A stretch of 64,000 bases of DNA, taken from NCBI GenBank assembly GCA_025504975.1, contig JANUWI010000005.1, positions 2,108,001 through 2,172,000 of the forward strand, in the 5' to 3' direction. Of this stretch, positions 1 to 10,912 are shown piece after piece. The DNA comes from Plenodomus lindquistii. Taxonomy: Eukaryota; Ascomycota; Dothideomycetes; Pleosporales; Leptosphaeriaceae. The translations under genes were made by a program, and so were the position numbers. Every line of letters starts with the position of its first letter. Positions within the stretch are counted from its first letter, which is position 1. The notes under the pieces are model-generated. The model had not been told where the DNA came from. It ran no database searches and saw nothing but the letters and a program-made list of their open reading frames with translations.

Positions 1-701
1 GCGGGTTCTACGTGCTATTGCAGTCCATCTTTTATTACACCGCTTGGCTCGAGGGCCACTTCGACCAGGCACGCATCCTTGAAGACACTGTCAAGATTTC
101 CTGATTGTGAGGACCATGTTGGCGTTATATGACTTTCGAAGTGTTTGCGAGGGAAGGTATGCCGAGGGGCTATGCGCTTGACCGGCATAGATATCGCCAA
201 GCATGAGTTTGGCTCCTAGCCGGTTCTGCGTCTATTTTGATTTCCGAGAGAACTGACGGTAGGAGTAGCGCTTCGTATCTTGGGTTTTTGATGAGGAAGT
301 CGAGCCATCGAGCCGGTCCGCAATGAGCTGTATCTGAGATTGAAAGGCTCTCTGGGTGAAATGACCTTGTATAAGATGGGAACTTCTGGCGATTGATGAA
401 CGCATCCACCAGGCGCGGTGCGGTGCATGTATATGGCGCCATATCGCCGTTTGAACTGAATATCAAAGTTCAAGTGGCAAATCTTTGGCTATCGGGAGAA
501 GAATGAAGTCGGAACCGTTCAGGTTGTCAAGCTCATACACTACTCCCAATGAATCAAAATCACGAAAGCTTGGACAGTATAAAGTACTTCTCAGGGTCTT
601 AGAAAGGCGTTTGTCTCACTGAACATACACCAAGTGCTACAGGTACGTGGAGTGACTTACTGAGCATCCAAACCTGCACCTTCCTTGCCTTTATTGCCCG
701 C
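1..701. other. Left-edge stretch without a recognised gene
   Basis: Only short open frames are present. The minus-strand frames at 15-200 and 170-466 have protein-like composition, but I could not join them convincingly and I recognise no domain. They could be the remains of a gene or a gene entering from outside the window. Confidence 0.3.
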
Positions 702-1949
702 TCAAGCTATGCCGTCATGGCTTCCCTTCATCACCGTGTCTCCATCACCGTCCCATTCCCCCTCAGCCCCGGGATGTCCTCTCCAGATCCTGACCCCCGA
801 CCCCGGTATGTGGCCGGCATCAAGAGTCTTTTGCTCCCCGTCTTCCAAAGCACCTGCATGTGCCCTCAAAGACCATGGAGTACCGCCAGAGCTCCAGGTT
901 CTGAGTGCCCAAGGGGGGAAGTAAAGCAGCAGCTCAACTTTTGCCTTTTTGCACATGCTTCGAATATCATCCACGGGGTCGGGAAAGGCATAGACCCTCG
1001 CACGCTGTCGGGATGCTCGACAATGCCACTCGAAATAGACCTCGACACGCCGAAGGGCTGGGAAATGACCGCCAATTTTAGCAGCGCAGAGGAGATGGAG
1101 AAACCAGGCTGTGGCATGTGTCGCTTCGCTGATCTGCAGGATTTCAAGCGTCAAAGGCAACACTTCCCGGGGGTCTGCGAAGTGAGGCCGGGAGCTATTA
1201 GTGTTCAGCGCTTTCATGGATAAACCAAGAACCCTGAGGGCTTTGAAAGATTGAAAATTGAAGACCGTCGGCGCGCGCATGTCGAAGTACATGGCTGTCA
1301 TGTCCGCAGGGACATTCAGGACTGTGAGCTGCGGCAACAATTTTGCGTAGACGGATGCACTGAAGGCGTTGCGCCACCCCTGCGGCAGGCTAACAAGCCT
1401 CGCTTCAGGGCTTAGCATTCGCTCGAATACGGGAAAGTCCATGAGCCAGGCGTCTCCAAGCTTCAGCTCTTGCAGATTCGGCAAGTTGCTTACTAGATTG
1501 CAAAACAACGCTGGAACGACGTCTTCTTGAATCGCTTCCATCCCGATAAGGTCATTAGCAGCAATGTGGGCCTTGTAAATTTCCTGTATGAACTGGGTCC
1601 TCTCCTGTAGTTCCGGTGTGAGCCGTATGCGTGGGTATTTCTTGTCGCTAATCCCATCCTCGTTGCGTTTCACGCGATCGTGGCTGGAGCTCCAGATCTC
1701 AAGCGTGCGCACTTGACGTACGAGTTTGGATCGCAAAAAGAGCTCCCACATGTACTTATCTATCCACCCAAGGGGCAAGCGCGGCTCTTTCAGAAGCCAT
1801 TCCTGCGCGATAGGTCGCAGCCGCTTCGACACAAGCGACAGGTTAGCAAGATCGGTATTGCGCGTCAAGCCCGCAACCTGCGCGCACACATTGAGAAGTA
1901 GTTCATCTGGCAAGTCAGTAAGGGTGATCGGGTGGAGAGAACGCGCCAT
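702..1949 (-). CDS. F-box protein
   Basis: This is an intronless 415-aa protein. An F-box lies near the N-terminus (about residues 9-53): the LTDLPDELLLNVCAQVAG segment followed by NLSLVSKRLRPIAQEWLL. F-box proteins recruit substrates to SCF (Skp1-Cullin-F-box) ubiquitin ligases. The remainder is leucine-rich and irregular, with stretches such as LPNLQELKLG and LTVLNVPADMTAM, which suggests degenerate leucine-rich repeats for substrate binding. The start is the first ATG of the open frame and sits directly before the F-box, as is usual for this large fungal family. The C-terminal 50 residues are Gly/Asp-rich and probably disordered. The substrate cannot be inferred. A second F-box gene lies about 0.9 kb downstream on the plus strand. 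Confidence 0.8.
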   Translation of the reverse strand: MARSLHPITLTDLPDELLLNVCAQVAGLTRNTDLANLSLVSKRLRPIAQEWLLKEPRLPLGWIDKYMWELFLRSKLVRQVRTLEIWSSSHDRVKRNEDGISDKKYPRIRLTPELQERTQFIQEIYKAHIAANDLIGMEAIQEDVVPALFCNLVSNLPNLQELKLGDAWLMDFPVFERMLSPEARLVSLPQGWRNAFSASVYAKLLPQLTVLNVPADMTAMYFDMRAPTVFNFQSFKALRVLGLSMKALNTNSSRPHFADPREVLPLTLEILQISEATHATAWFLHLLCAAKIGGHFPALRRVEVYFEWHCRASRQRARVYAFPDPVDDIRSMCKKAKVELLLYFPPWALRTWSSGGTPWSLRAHAGALEDGEQKTLDAGHIPGSGVRIWRGHPGAEGEWDGDGDTVMKGSHDGIA

Positions 1950-2808
1950 GGGGAGACGCGTTGTTTTTGTTCAATTTTGCGCTAACTTGGGAGAGTTGAG
2001 TGGGATAATGTGGTATAAAGGTGGTGGGGGTGGGTGGGGCTGGCACGAATCGCGTGGAAATACTTGCCGAGGACCAGGGTCAGTGCGCAGACACGCTAAA
2101 GTCTCAGTGAATGTCAGACAATCTGGAGAGACAAAGGTCATAGATCCGCTTGCACCAGCACTGAAGCTTCCGGCAAGCTCAAGTAGGGTCAGATTATTTC
2201 ATAACTGTTGGCTACAGTCCGACGAGTCCTTCTGATAGAACGGTCCCGGGACCGCCCAGATGCCGCTACTACATGACCCCTCGAGCTACTGGTCCACCTC
2301 AATATGAGCCCGCGCGACAGACTTCTGGGCAACGAAGGCATTCGCACAGGGTTCGCAAGAACCAGCCATGTCTGCGAGACCGATGATGCTCGATGGCATA
2401 TATGAAGGCTAGCCTGCACTGCAGCTAAAGGAGAAAAGGCTAGTTGACCATGCTCATTATTAAGGCCTACTCACAGCTCAGGATATGTTGTCCAACTTTC
2501 ACTTCAAACGCATGGGGATTGGCCATCGAATTCGGGTTAGCAGAGCCCAGAGGCGGCCACCTTTGGGCAGAGACTTCATATTGAGTTCAGAACGCGTTTG
2601 CGCACTTGCAGAACTAGACTTGTGACCACCCGTTTGACACTTACCCACATCAAACGCAAGCTCAGGGTATTGGGTGAAGATAATTAGGTTTCTTCGACCT
2701 CAAGGAGAATACATCACGCTATAACGCGCAACACCCCTCTTTCACCTGCCGATAGGCCGTTGGCCTCGGACCAAAACGACTATATATTGCCGCCTTCCAC
2801 CCAGAGCT
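1950..2808. other. Intergenic region between two divergent F-box genes
   Basis: This is the shared upstream region of the 702-1949 and 2809-4439 genes. It contains a G-rich run (2022-2038) and short spurious frames. No gene is recognised. Confidence 0.5.
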
Positions 2809-4439
2809 ATGCTTTTATCAATCTCTGCACTGTTCTGCCGCTTAACCAACTGTCATACACTCGCTGTAGTGACAGTACCCAACATGGATTTGAATCTCGG
2901 TGGAGTTATCAAAGACCTCAATTCCATGGATTTGAAATCGCTCAATGGAGCCTTTTCTGATGCCGGCCTCAAAAGAGCCTCCACGGTGTCGCGCTCTCCA
3001 GATACCAACCTCCTTGCCCTTCCGAATGAGATTCTAGACCAAATCGCTCTCCTCCTCCTACCAATTCGATCTATCCGCAAGAACGACGGGAACCGCACGT
3101 GCGAGTGGTTAGACCAAGAGACACAGATGAGTGCGCGCCATGTACGAGCGGAGCACGAGTACTACATTGGCACCCTACGAAGCCTGGCACTAACATGTCG
3201 CCGTCTCGTACCGAAAGCCCAGAACGCGCTGTTCAGCTACGCCACTTTACTCCAGCCTTCGGTGACAGCATCGCACGAGATCAAGAGTCGCTCAAGCTCG
3301 CGCATCAAATTCCTGCGCACACTCATCGAACGTCCAGACCTCCGCGTCCGTGTTTTCCGCCTCGCAATATACTTCCCGCGTGGAGAGCTCATCGCGACCG
3401 CAGGGAGTCCTAAGGAAGGTGCTCTCGTTGCTTGCAAAGACTGCAAAGATTCGCTGCTCGACCTGACTCACAAACTCTCACCAGTACCCGACAGTCTATC
3501 ACACGTGACCGAAGACCTCAATACTACCAGCGGGACTACCGTATGTTGTTTGATCCTGATTGTGTTACCAAATCTGCAATCACTTGAACTATACCGACGT
3601 CCCGATACTCGGGGTGTGGTGTATACATCAACGTGGCAAGGGCGAGACTACGTGAATCACGCGTTTTCCGGACGTTTTTTGTTTCCACGGAGGCCTGAAG
3701 TGACGATAAGAAACACTGTACAATTGGAACAAGCTCTCAGTGCCACGAGCATTCAGGAGCTGTCACTCTCTACATTATCCGTAGTGTGACTGTCTGCAAC
3801 ATGCGGACTGTCACGACCTTGACCATCGACTTTAAGGATATGATCACAATTGCAGACGTCGGCAGCTTCGCATACGTTGGGCACTGACAGACCCCCTATA
3901 TCACGCACCTCAAGCTGCTGTCTAGCTTATTGACAGAAAAAGATGTGCTGGTGCTGCTTCGATTGCTTGATGACTTCCCATGTCTTCGCAAACTGGAACT
4001 GGATCGCGGATTTCCAAATTACACACTGTCAAAGAAGCGCATGATGGAAGATCTCGCATTCCCCAAGTACAGTACCTTTCCCACCCCCAATTCTGTGCAA
4101 TCTCTCATCCTGCTCGGAGCGAATCACCACGATTTGCAGTGGACCCACGATATGGCAACAGGACTAGACGATGAAGGGAATCCATTGTTCAGCGGAGAAC
4201 GTATCAAGCTGCACTGGTCAGAGAACCAGCGGGTGTCTGTGGACTTCTCCATGCTCCTTTGTATTACAAAGTCGAAGGGAATACAGGTTGAGGTGCATGC
4301 GAAAGAAGTTTTCGATGGGTTCGAAACTGTGGGCAAAGAGACGGCTTTCGATCGTCGCAAGTGGCAGCCGCACTCGATTGGCAAGAACATGGTCAACGTG
4401 ATCGGAACGAACAGCGTGTGGCGCAAGACTTCGGACTGA
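2809..4439 (+). CDS. F-box/LRR-like protein, split or damaged
   Basis: The first block (2809-3789) encodes an F-box at about residues 68-130: LLALPNEILDQIALLLLPI, then SLALTCRRLVPKAQNALFSY. The second block (3891-4439, a different frame) continues with leucine-rich text such as THLKLLSSLL and FPCLRKLELDRGF. Two models fit. In the first, an intron at 3781-3890 (GTAGTG to TGACAG) joins the blocks in phase 0. In the second, the stretch 3783-3884, which reads as plausible LRR protein in the second frame (TLTIDFKDM, IADVGSFAYVG), is real coding sequence. That model needs a frameshift near 3783 and an in-frame TGA at 3885. The putative intron lacks a good branch point, so decay is credible. The start could also be the ATG at 2884. 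Confidence 0.55.
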
Positions 4440-4705
4440 ACATTTGCGAGATCGCTGTACTTCCGTATCGCGAAAGGTTGGATATTACCGGTGTCATGTT
4501 GTACTCTACCCGGTGTCGATCAATGGGTACACTCTGTGGTCCTGGGCAGCTGTGTGTCTTAGGTTGGTCACCTCTCATGATTTATCTTAGTTAATCATTT
4601 GATAGGATAAATGCTACAGAAATTGAGTTCAAGTTTTCGGCATTGTCTCTTCTGTTTGAACATTACTATCGCAATCCTACCCTTCATCACCTCGTCATTA
4701 CTAGA

Positions 4706-5427
4706 TTAGATATTTATCGCAGCCGCACCAATCATCGCCAAAAATGTTGCACCCTCGACACCAAACCTCACGGCAGCGCCTGTAGCCTGAGGAATAGCGG
4801 ACGTGGCTTCAGTCATCGAAGGAATTGCACCAGATAATCCACTAGGCGGGGGCGCAGACCCAGTAGCGATCATCAACCCAGAGCTAGTCGAAGCACTCGC
4901 ACTCGCACTCTTCGGTAGCGACGTAGCACTTGCACCGTCACCGCTCAATAGACTCGCGCCCTCCACCACAATTGCGGTATCGAAGAATACATCTGTACCT
5001 GAGAGAGTCGCAGTCTGCGGTCCAAGCGAGGATTCCTCATTGCCACCCTCCTGGTCGGCCGTGCAGACCATTTGAACTTCCTTGGAGTTGTAGTCGCAGC
5101 CAAGGCTCATGGAGAAACCGGAATCGGTCATCTGGGCTATGTAGCGGGTATTGGAAATGATGGTGTAGTCGAGGCCAGGGCCTAAGCCGCAGTCGTTTGA
5201 GTCTGTCCCTTTAGGGCAGGCGATTTTGAACATGGTGGTAGAGGGGCTGGCTGTTTGAATGGTAGCGACTGGTGAGGCGCCCTCGTAGCCTGTAGGGTAT
5301 CAGATATATGTGGTTAATTAATGCTGGACCGGAGCGACAACGTACCTCCTGGGTAGTAGAAAGTGACCGACTGCTGTGCGGAGACGATGCTGGCCAATAC
5401 AGTGACAAGGGTGAATGATTGACGCAT
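4706..5427 (-). CDS. Secreted GPI-anchored-type protein
   Basis: The model has two exons: 5427-5346 and 5289-4706, with a 56-nt intron (GTACG to CTACAG). It encodes 221 aa. Exon 1 supplies a signal peptide (MRQSFTLVTVLASIVSAQQS) and the start of the mature protein (VTFYYPGGYEGASP). The core carries four cysteines (ACPKG, NDCG, GCDYN, MVCTAD). It is followed by a Ser/Ala/Thr-rich linker with SASASASTSS and a hydrophobic C-terminal tail (FLAMIGAAAINI), the layout of fungal GPI-anchored cell-wall proteins. The longest open frame alone would lack the signal peptide, so the short first exon matters. Biochemical function is unknown. Confidence 0.8.
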
Positions 5428-6056
5428 GGTTGTCAGAGCAAAGTGGACCGATGAACGATTAGTACGTAGACAATTCTTGCTGGAGCTGAAGGTTATAATG
5501 AGTGACTGTGATCAATGGATACACTAAGACAGACAGATACGAGCGAGTGTATGGACAATGGAAACTTAAAAGCCCGGCAATAAGAAAGTGCAGCAGGAGG
5601 CTTTAAAAGCATGACGCCTTCCGCTGTATGGCAGATGCTTCTTTTTCATTGCCCCTGAGTGTAAACGGTCTGGTGGCGAAGCTTGTTTTCTCTAGCGGCG
5701 GGAGGCCTCGCTTTAGGCATGATGTGTGCTAGTCTAACAACCCAAACAGTGATGGCTGAATCGTCTACGGCACTTTACCCATGTTTCCCAGTATTGGGTC
5801 AGAACACAACCTGACGTTTTTGGCATTGCCCGTCAGGAAACGAGATGTCAGGCCGTACGCATGGGCCGCCACGATGTCGATGTCAACAGCTGCCTGGAAC
5901 TCGGGACGCACTAAAGAGTCGGGTACCGTCATAGCCAGAGCACCTCTACTGTGGTTGGGCTTTGCGCATTTGGCTGAATCGGCTGAAAGCACCTAGGAAG
6001 ACCCTTCCCTATCTCAACACGAATATTGCTTCCACACATTCATCAAATGACGAACG
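5428..6056. other. Intergenic, no gene seen
   Basis: This stretch lies between the start of the GPI-type gene and the 3' end of the DUF2264 gene. It presumably holds the promoter of the former and the terminator of the latter. Overlapping short frames around 5765-5996 on both strands show no recognisable protein. Confidence 0.5.
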
Positions 6057-8293
6057 TCAGCTTGACCGGAGACCTGTACCGGTATAGTCTTTCCATCTTG
6101 GTTCGCACGATTGAAACACCTCACCAGAGGGTCGATCTTGCCACATTCGCCACATGTCTTGTACGCCTACATGCGCCGTCGCGTCAACCGCAAATACGCC
6201 TGTGACGAAAGTGAACTGAACGTCGCCTCCTTCTGCGCTCACCTCGTGTTGCGCAGCTGGTATAAGAGTGCGTTGCGCGATGAGATTTCTGTGCAGGTCT
6301 GGCGTTAGCTATCGCATCATATCTTCGCGCATGCGCAGCGCGAAAGCGTCCGTGTCACCTATGGTTTAGCTGGAAAGAAAGAAAAAAAGACTCACGTGTT
6401 AGGATCCGCACGAATCGCAGTCGCCCTGCTCGAAACGAGCACGTTCGTTGGTGTATCGCGAAGGCTAGGAGCTGTCAAGTTGACAACGCCGCTCGCGCCT
6501 GACTCTGAGAGTACGAAAGCGCTGTCTTGGCTCTTCCACCACCCATAAATTACATCCTTGCGCTCGCCTTCAACAGGAAAGGACACACACGGCTTTTCAA
6601 AGATAGAGACGTTACCTGCCGCCTGCGCACTTGCTGCGAAACCACCATCCACAATCTGCAGCGTCTCCTTCACTGAGAGAAGTGTCGTCCACTTCAAGCG
6701 ATGCACTCTCACACTCCACCCAGGCCATCTTTGCATGGGTGGCACCAGGAGGGTTTCGATGACTACATCTCGCGCTATCCATGGCTTCCAGCGACTCATC
6801 AAGATCGGGACCGTCTCACCGCACTCTTTCATGTGCACCTCTCCCATTTCGACGTCGTAAGGGTTCCACCATACCTTCCAGTCATCTTCTTCTTGCCCGA
6901 GTGAAACCAGCAACGTGGAATCTGGTGCTATCTGCTCCAGTGACGGACCACATGGTACGCTAAAGCCAAAAGCAGAAGAGTAAGCAAGCTTACCATACTT
7001 GGCTTCGCGAGCCTTGAATCTCTTGGTAGTCGACTGCCCCGAGGAGAGCATAAATGTGTGCTCTCGAGTGTCGCAGAGTATCTGGCGCGGAGGCCAGAGA
7101 AGTTTGATGTCTCCAACGTCCTTGTCGGGTCGCCAAGAATCTTTCCCAATCTTTGGATGGCCAAGTTCCTCCGCCTGCCAGAATGCACTTGTGTCGTCCA
7201 GGTCAAGGATAAGGAAGCTTTTGAGGCACCAATACACTGATTGGGGCGAATTGTAGTCCTCAGCCAGGTACATGTTCGGGTACGCAAATCCAATATTCAG
7301 CGTCCCATCAGTATTGAAAATGTACGGCTGTTTTGCCCACCACCGCAGGTGCCTGAGCAGTAGGCCCTTTACCGATCCCAACTCCTTTATTGGAGCAGGT
7401 AGCTCGAGGCCAGCGAATGCGACAGCTGCCCAGAAGGCAGCGAACGCGAAGCGATACGTCAGACTCCGTCCAAACGGGATTGCTGCACCTTGAGGATCGA
7501 AGTACCTCCAATACTCCTTCCCAAATTCGCGCGCTTGCTCTATATACTTGGAAGTACGAACTGGATCGTACTCCGGGGCAAACCGAATGTAAAGAAGTTT
7601 CGCAAACTGTATTGCAAAGCTCCCACTGTAGTAATCGGCTTGTTTTCTTTGTTCGCACCAGACTCCATCCGAAGACCATCCTGCGCCGATGTCGAATGTG
7701 TCTAGTGTTTCCAAGCTCTTGTCGATGTGCGCTTTTACTTCATCCAGGGGTACATGAAGCGTCTTGACAAGCGCGAGATTTACCAATACGCGAAACCACA
7801 ACCAATTTGTTTCAGGCATTCGATGGTCATTGATCTGCCGAAGCCATGCAATGAGATTGGTTTGGGTAGTCGGATCACTGTCGAAAGAGAACGCGGTGGG
7901 ATTTGCAAGCAGCGCAAAAGCAATGGACTCCATCTCCACCATGCGCTGGTCAAAGTCAGACAGATCGCCCCAGTATTCTGGACTGTTGGGATTAGTCCCA
8001 GCTCGAATGCCAGTCACCCATGATTCCAAATCGCCTTTCAAGTAAGCGCTTGTGGTCTCGTTACTTTGTTGCTTGAGCTGGAGTAAGTTGGCAACAACCC
8101 AAAGTGGCCGCGCGAAGCCTTCCAACTGAGCTGCCGTTTCGCTGAAGCCTGCACCTGTGCATGTCGCAATTCTTATGCGTGCGCAATCGGGCGATGTGTA
8201 TTGGCCCAAGGGCTTGACGAGTGCGAGAGCTGCACGTATGAAGTCGTCGCGCGTGCGAAATTGATTGTCAGAGAACCCAGGAAGGGGCGGCAT
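6057..8293 (-). CDS. DUF2264 (alpha/alpha)6-barrel protein, candidate glycan-acting enzyme
   Basis: The model is exon 1 (8293-6396), a 107-nt intron (6395-6289, GTGAGT to CTGCACAG, branch point GCTAAC) and exon 2 (6288-6057), giving 709 aa. The long open frame alone would end at ADPNT. The second exon restores a conserved-looking tail (LIPAAQHE, GVFAVDATAHVGVQDMW). Family signatures include FSDNQFRTRDDF (7-18), AAQLEGFARPLW (54-65), GAGWSSDG, AIPFGRSLTYRF and NMYLAEDYNSPQSVYWCLK. DUF2264 belongs to the six-hairpin glycosidase-like fold. From memory it may overlap CAZy GH154 (beta-glucuronidase), but I cannot confirm this. There is no signal peptide, so an intracellular role on imported oligosaccharide is inferred. 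It lies upstream of a sugar-acid-type carrier and a GH88 gene. Confidence 0.85.
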
Positions 8294-8553
8294 GTTGGTG
8301 TAATGAATGTGCAGGGGCAGGTGGAGGGGCTTTAATGATCACATGAGAGAGGTCTCCATGAACACTTATCAGAAGGCGTTGAGGTGCTTCATCATCTGGC
8401 AGCTCCTCGCTTCGGACAGACATGTCGCGAAGATAGTCCGAGATCGCCAAGCCGTCACAAAAGGATCATCCGAGTTTCCATCCTAGAGACAAAGATGATC
8501 ATTTCGATAGATTCAGTAACCAGTTGTTCATTAATTTTGATATCCTCGTAAAC

Positions 8554-10288
8554 TCAAGCTCTACCTTCCTTCATAGCTTTGTCATATGCAACCTCGGTGT
8601 GCACCGCTTCTGGTTTATTCAGTTCATCCTCGTCTTCTTGCCTGTTGATATCGAACTTTCTGGTCTTCACCTCGCGGCGCCAGAGGTATTGTCCAATCAT
8701 GAAAAGAATCCAGTAGCAAACGATGAAAACAATATTGACAGTATAGCCCATGGTCCATTGCGGGGCTTCCAGAATAGGAAATACGGTAATCGGATAAAAG
8801 GAGAAGAAGGCCCAGCCGATGGTCATCATTGCACCAGTAGTGAAACTCCGTGCTTCGTTGTCGTCCTTCATTATCATGTTCACCCACGGAAACAGGATAG
8901 GTGTGACGCAAGACGTCAAGCCGAGCAGGTAGTAGCAAGTGACTGCAGGGATGTATGTTAACTGGGTCTTTGTACGTCTTGAAAAGTGACGTTACTCACA
9001 ATGAAGACCGAGCGGGATGTACCACACTCGCAAGCACACATTCGCGAATAGCAAAATTGCCGTGACGAACGAAAACACGATCCACATCGGATATATCATC
9101 ACCAAACTAGTGACGAAAATGCCGCAAACGATGGCCACACCTTGAACACCAGTAGGAATGAGGTTAATTTCTTCGATGGAGTAGGTTCCGTTCAGATCGG
9201 CTTCCTCCTTGAGCCAAGCTTGCATCTGGCCACCAACGTAGCTCGTGCATTGGAAGAAGACGTACGTCAAGACCGCGACGTAGAAGTGCCAGTGAGTGAA
9301 TACGCGCTTAAGCATACGTCTGCCGATGTTGGCGCTCTGCTTTGTACCCTGGCTCTGCATGCGCGCGACGGCGAGCGTTCTCTCATCTTCCGTCAGCCAC
9401 CAAACTTTTGGACTAGTGGGAAGCCCAGGGTATAGGAAGAAGCCAGCGAGACCGACAGGTAACGAGATGGAACCGTCTATTATAAACAGCCACCTCCACC
9501 CCGACATCCCATGAACTCCGTCGAGGTTCTTGTGGGCAGCGGCTTGTAAGTAACCGCTGAACATGGCGCCAGCATTGCTCGAAACATACCAAACTCCGGC
9601 GCGCTTGAACACCTCATCAGCGCGGTACCAGGACGTGAGAAGATATATCGAGCCAGTTGACGCAGGTGTTTCTAGTACACCAAGGAGGAAGCGAAGCCCG
9701 TAGATCTGTGGTACGCTACTCAAGCGAGACTGCGTGAAAGTCAAGATAGACCAGGCGCATTCCATGGTTGGGACGTAATAGCGAGCCAGCTTCGGACGTG
9801 AGATGATCATCATGCTCGGGATTTCAAAGATCATGTAACCGATGTTGTAGCTGGGCAACATGAGCCATTGTTCCTCCGCAGGGCTTATTGACGATACTTA
9901 CAAGGTCCCGAAGAGCGAGTATTCGTTGCCCTTTATTGACAACTCTTCACGCATGCCAGACCAATATGCAGTATTAAGTGCGTTCTGATCCAGCCACTTT
10001 ATGTAGAAGCAAAGGCAGCACAAAGTAAGCAAGATGCAGTCAAGTTTGCGTACTAATCTTCTCTCTTCGGGAGAGTAATGGCTCGGATACCACTTTACAT
10101 TATGAGCAAATACCACACGCATATGTGCCTGGCAAACTCACATCGAAGATGTACATCCAAGCAACCCAGAAAGAGCGATTGGGCTTGTGGGTGGCGGAGC
10201 TTACGACAATCTCTTTGCCGTTGACCATGACGACGTTGCGTTTGCCGTTAGGCGGCATGACCTTGATCTCATCTTGAGAGGGCGACAT
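8554..10288 (-). CDS. MFS transporter, allantoate/pantothenate (Dal5/Liz1) type
   Basis: The model has four exons: 10288-10142, 10092-9902, 9850-9000 and 8942-8554. The introns are 49, 51 and 57 nt, and the product is 525 aa. Joined exons read across the boundaries as LFGTFYNIGYMIFEIPS and LGLHFTCYYLLGLTSCVTP, which confirms the splicing. Signatures of the anion:cation symporter family are KWLDQNALNTAYWSGM in TM1-2, GLRFLLGVLE and MSGWRWLFIIDG. About 12 membrane segments are expected. Members carry carboxylates, vitamins and small acidic solutes. Between DUF2264 and GH88 genes, a uronate or glucuronide substrate is the natural inference, not shown by the sequence. It is transcribed with the DUF2264 gene and diverges from GH88. 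Confidence 0.88.
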
Positions 10289-10912
10289 TGTCGTGTGCGG
10301 CTGTCAAGTGAGAATTCAGATCCGATGATATGATGCAAGCGCCAGGAGTGCTGCTTCGTTGGAGAATCTTCACAAGAAGATATGCTCCACCCGGGTTTAA
10401 ATATCATGAGCTCTGCTTTAAACGGTGCGCGAAACCCCGATCCTCGCCATTCTGGCTATTTTTCCTTTGCCAGTCGTGTGTCGGTCAGAATTCCTTGCTG
10501 CTGCATACCCCGCGAGTGTTGTAGCGTCCCATGGGGTAAGGAGCGCAGTGCCCGTTTGGTGGAATCCAATCGCGAGCCTGTGAGCTGTTGTTAGCGTCGT
10601 CTCGGATCCTTGGCAGCGGGCTTCGGACTATCGCGAACATCAGAATCGTCTCATCTCACGCAAGACACATGTTCCCAGAGCATTGGCATCTCGCGTTCCC
10701 ATAACCCGGAATTAAATCACCTCAATTTCGTCATGACCATGCACATAGCAGTCGCATTTCTTCGATGGGGGAATCTTTCTTGCTTCGATTCGACCCTCTT
10801 CCGTCACAGACGATCGCGCGTAGCAAACGCTATCGCTAGTACCAGAACTGAGCGTCCTCCATAACCCCAGAGTCCCCACAGCGAGGAGACCACACGACTT
10901 TAAGTTGTTCGG
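10289..10912. promoter_or_regulatory. Bidirectional promoter of MFS carrier and GH88
   Basis: These 624 bases separate the two divergent start codons, so co-regulation is plausible. The region contains a CGG-N11-CCG element (10423-10439) and several isolated CGG triplets. Nothing else in it looks coding. Confidence 0.55.
10423..10439. promoter_or_regulatory. CGG-N11-CCG candidate Zn2Cys6 binding site
   Basis: Inverted CGG half-sites are separated by exactly 11 bases, the spacing bound by Gal4-type binuclear cluster dimers. It lies within the divergent promoter of a cluster that carries its own Zn2Cys6 gene. One such match in about 600 bases can occur by chance. Confidence 0.3.

Noticed and set aside
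6558..7767. Several plus-strand frames opposite the DUF2264 gene
   Set aside because: They are shadows of the strongly supported minus-strand coding sequence.
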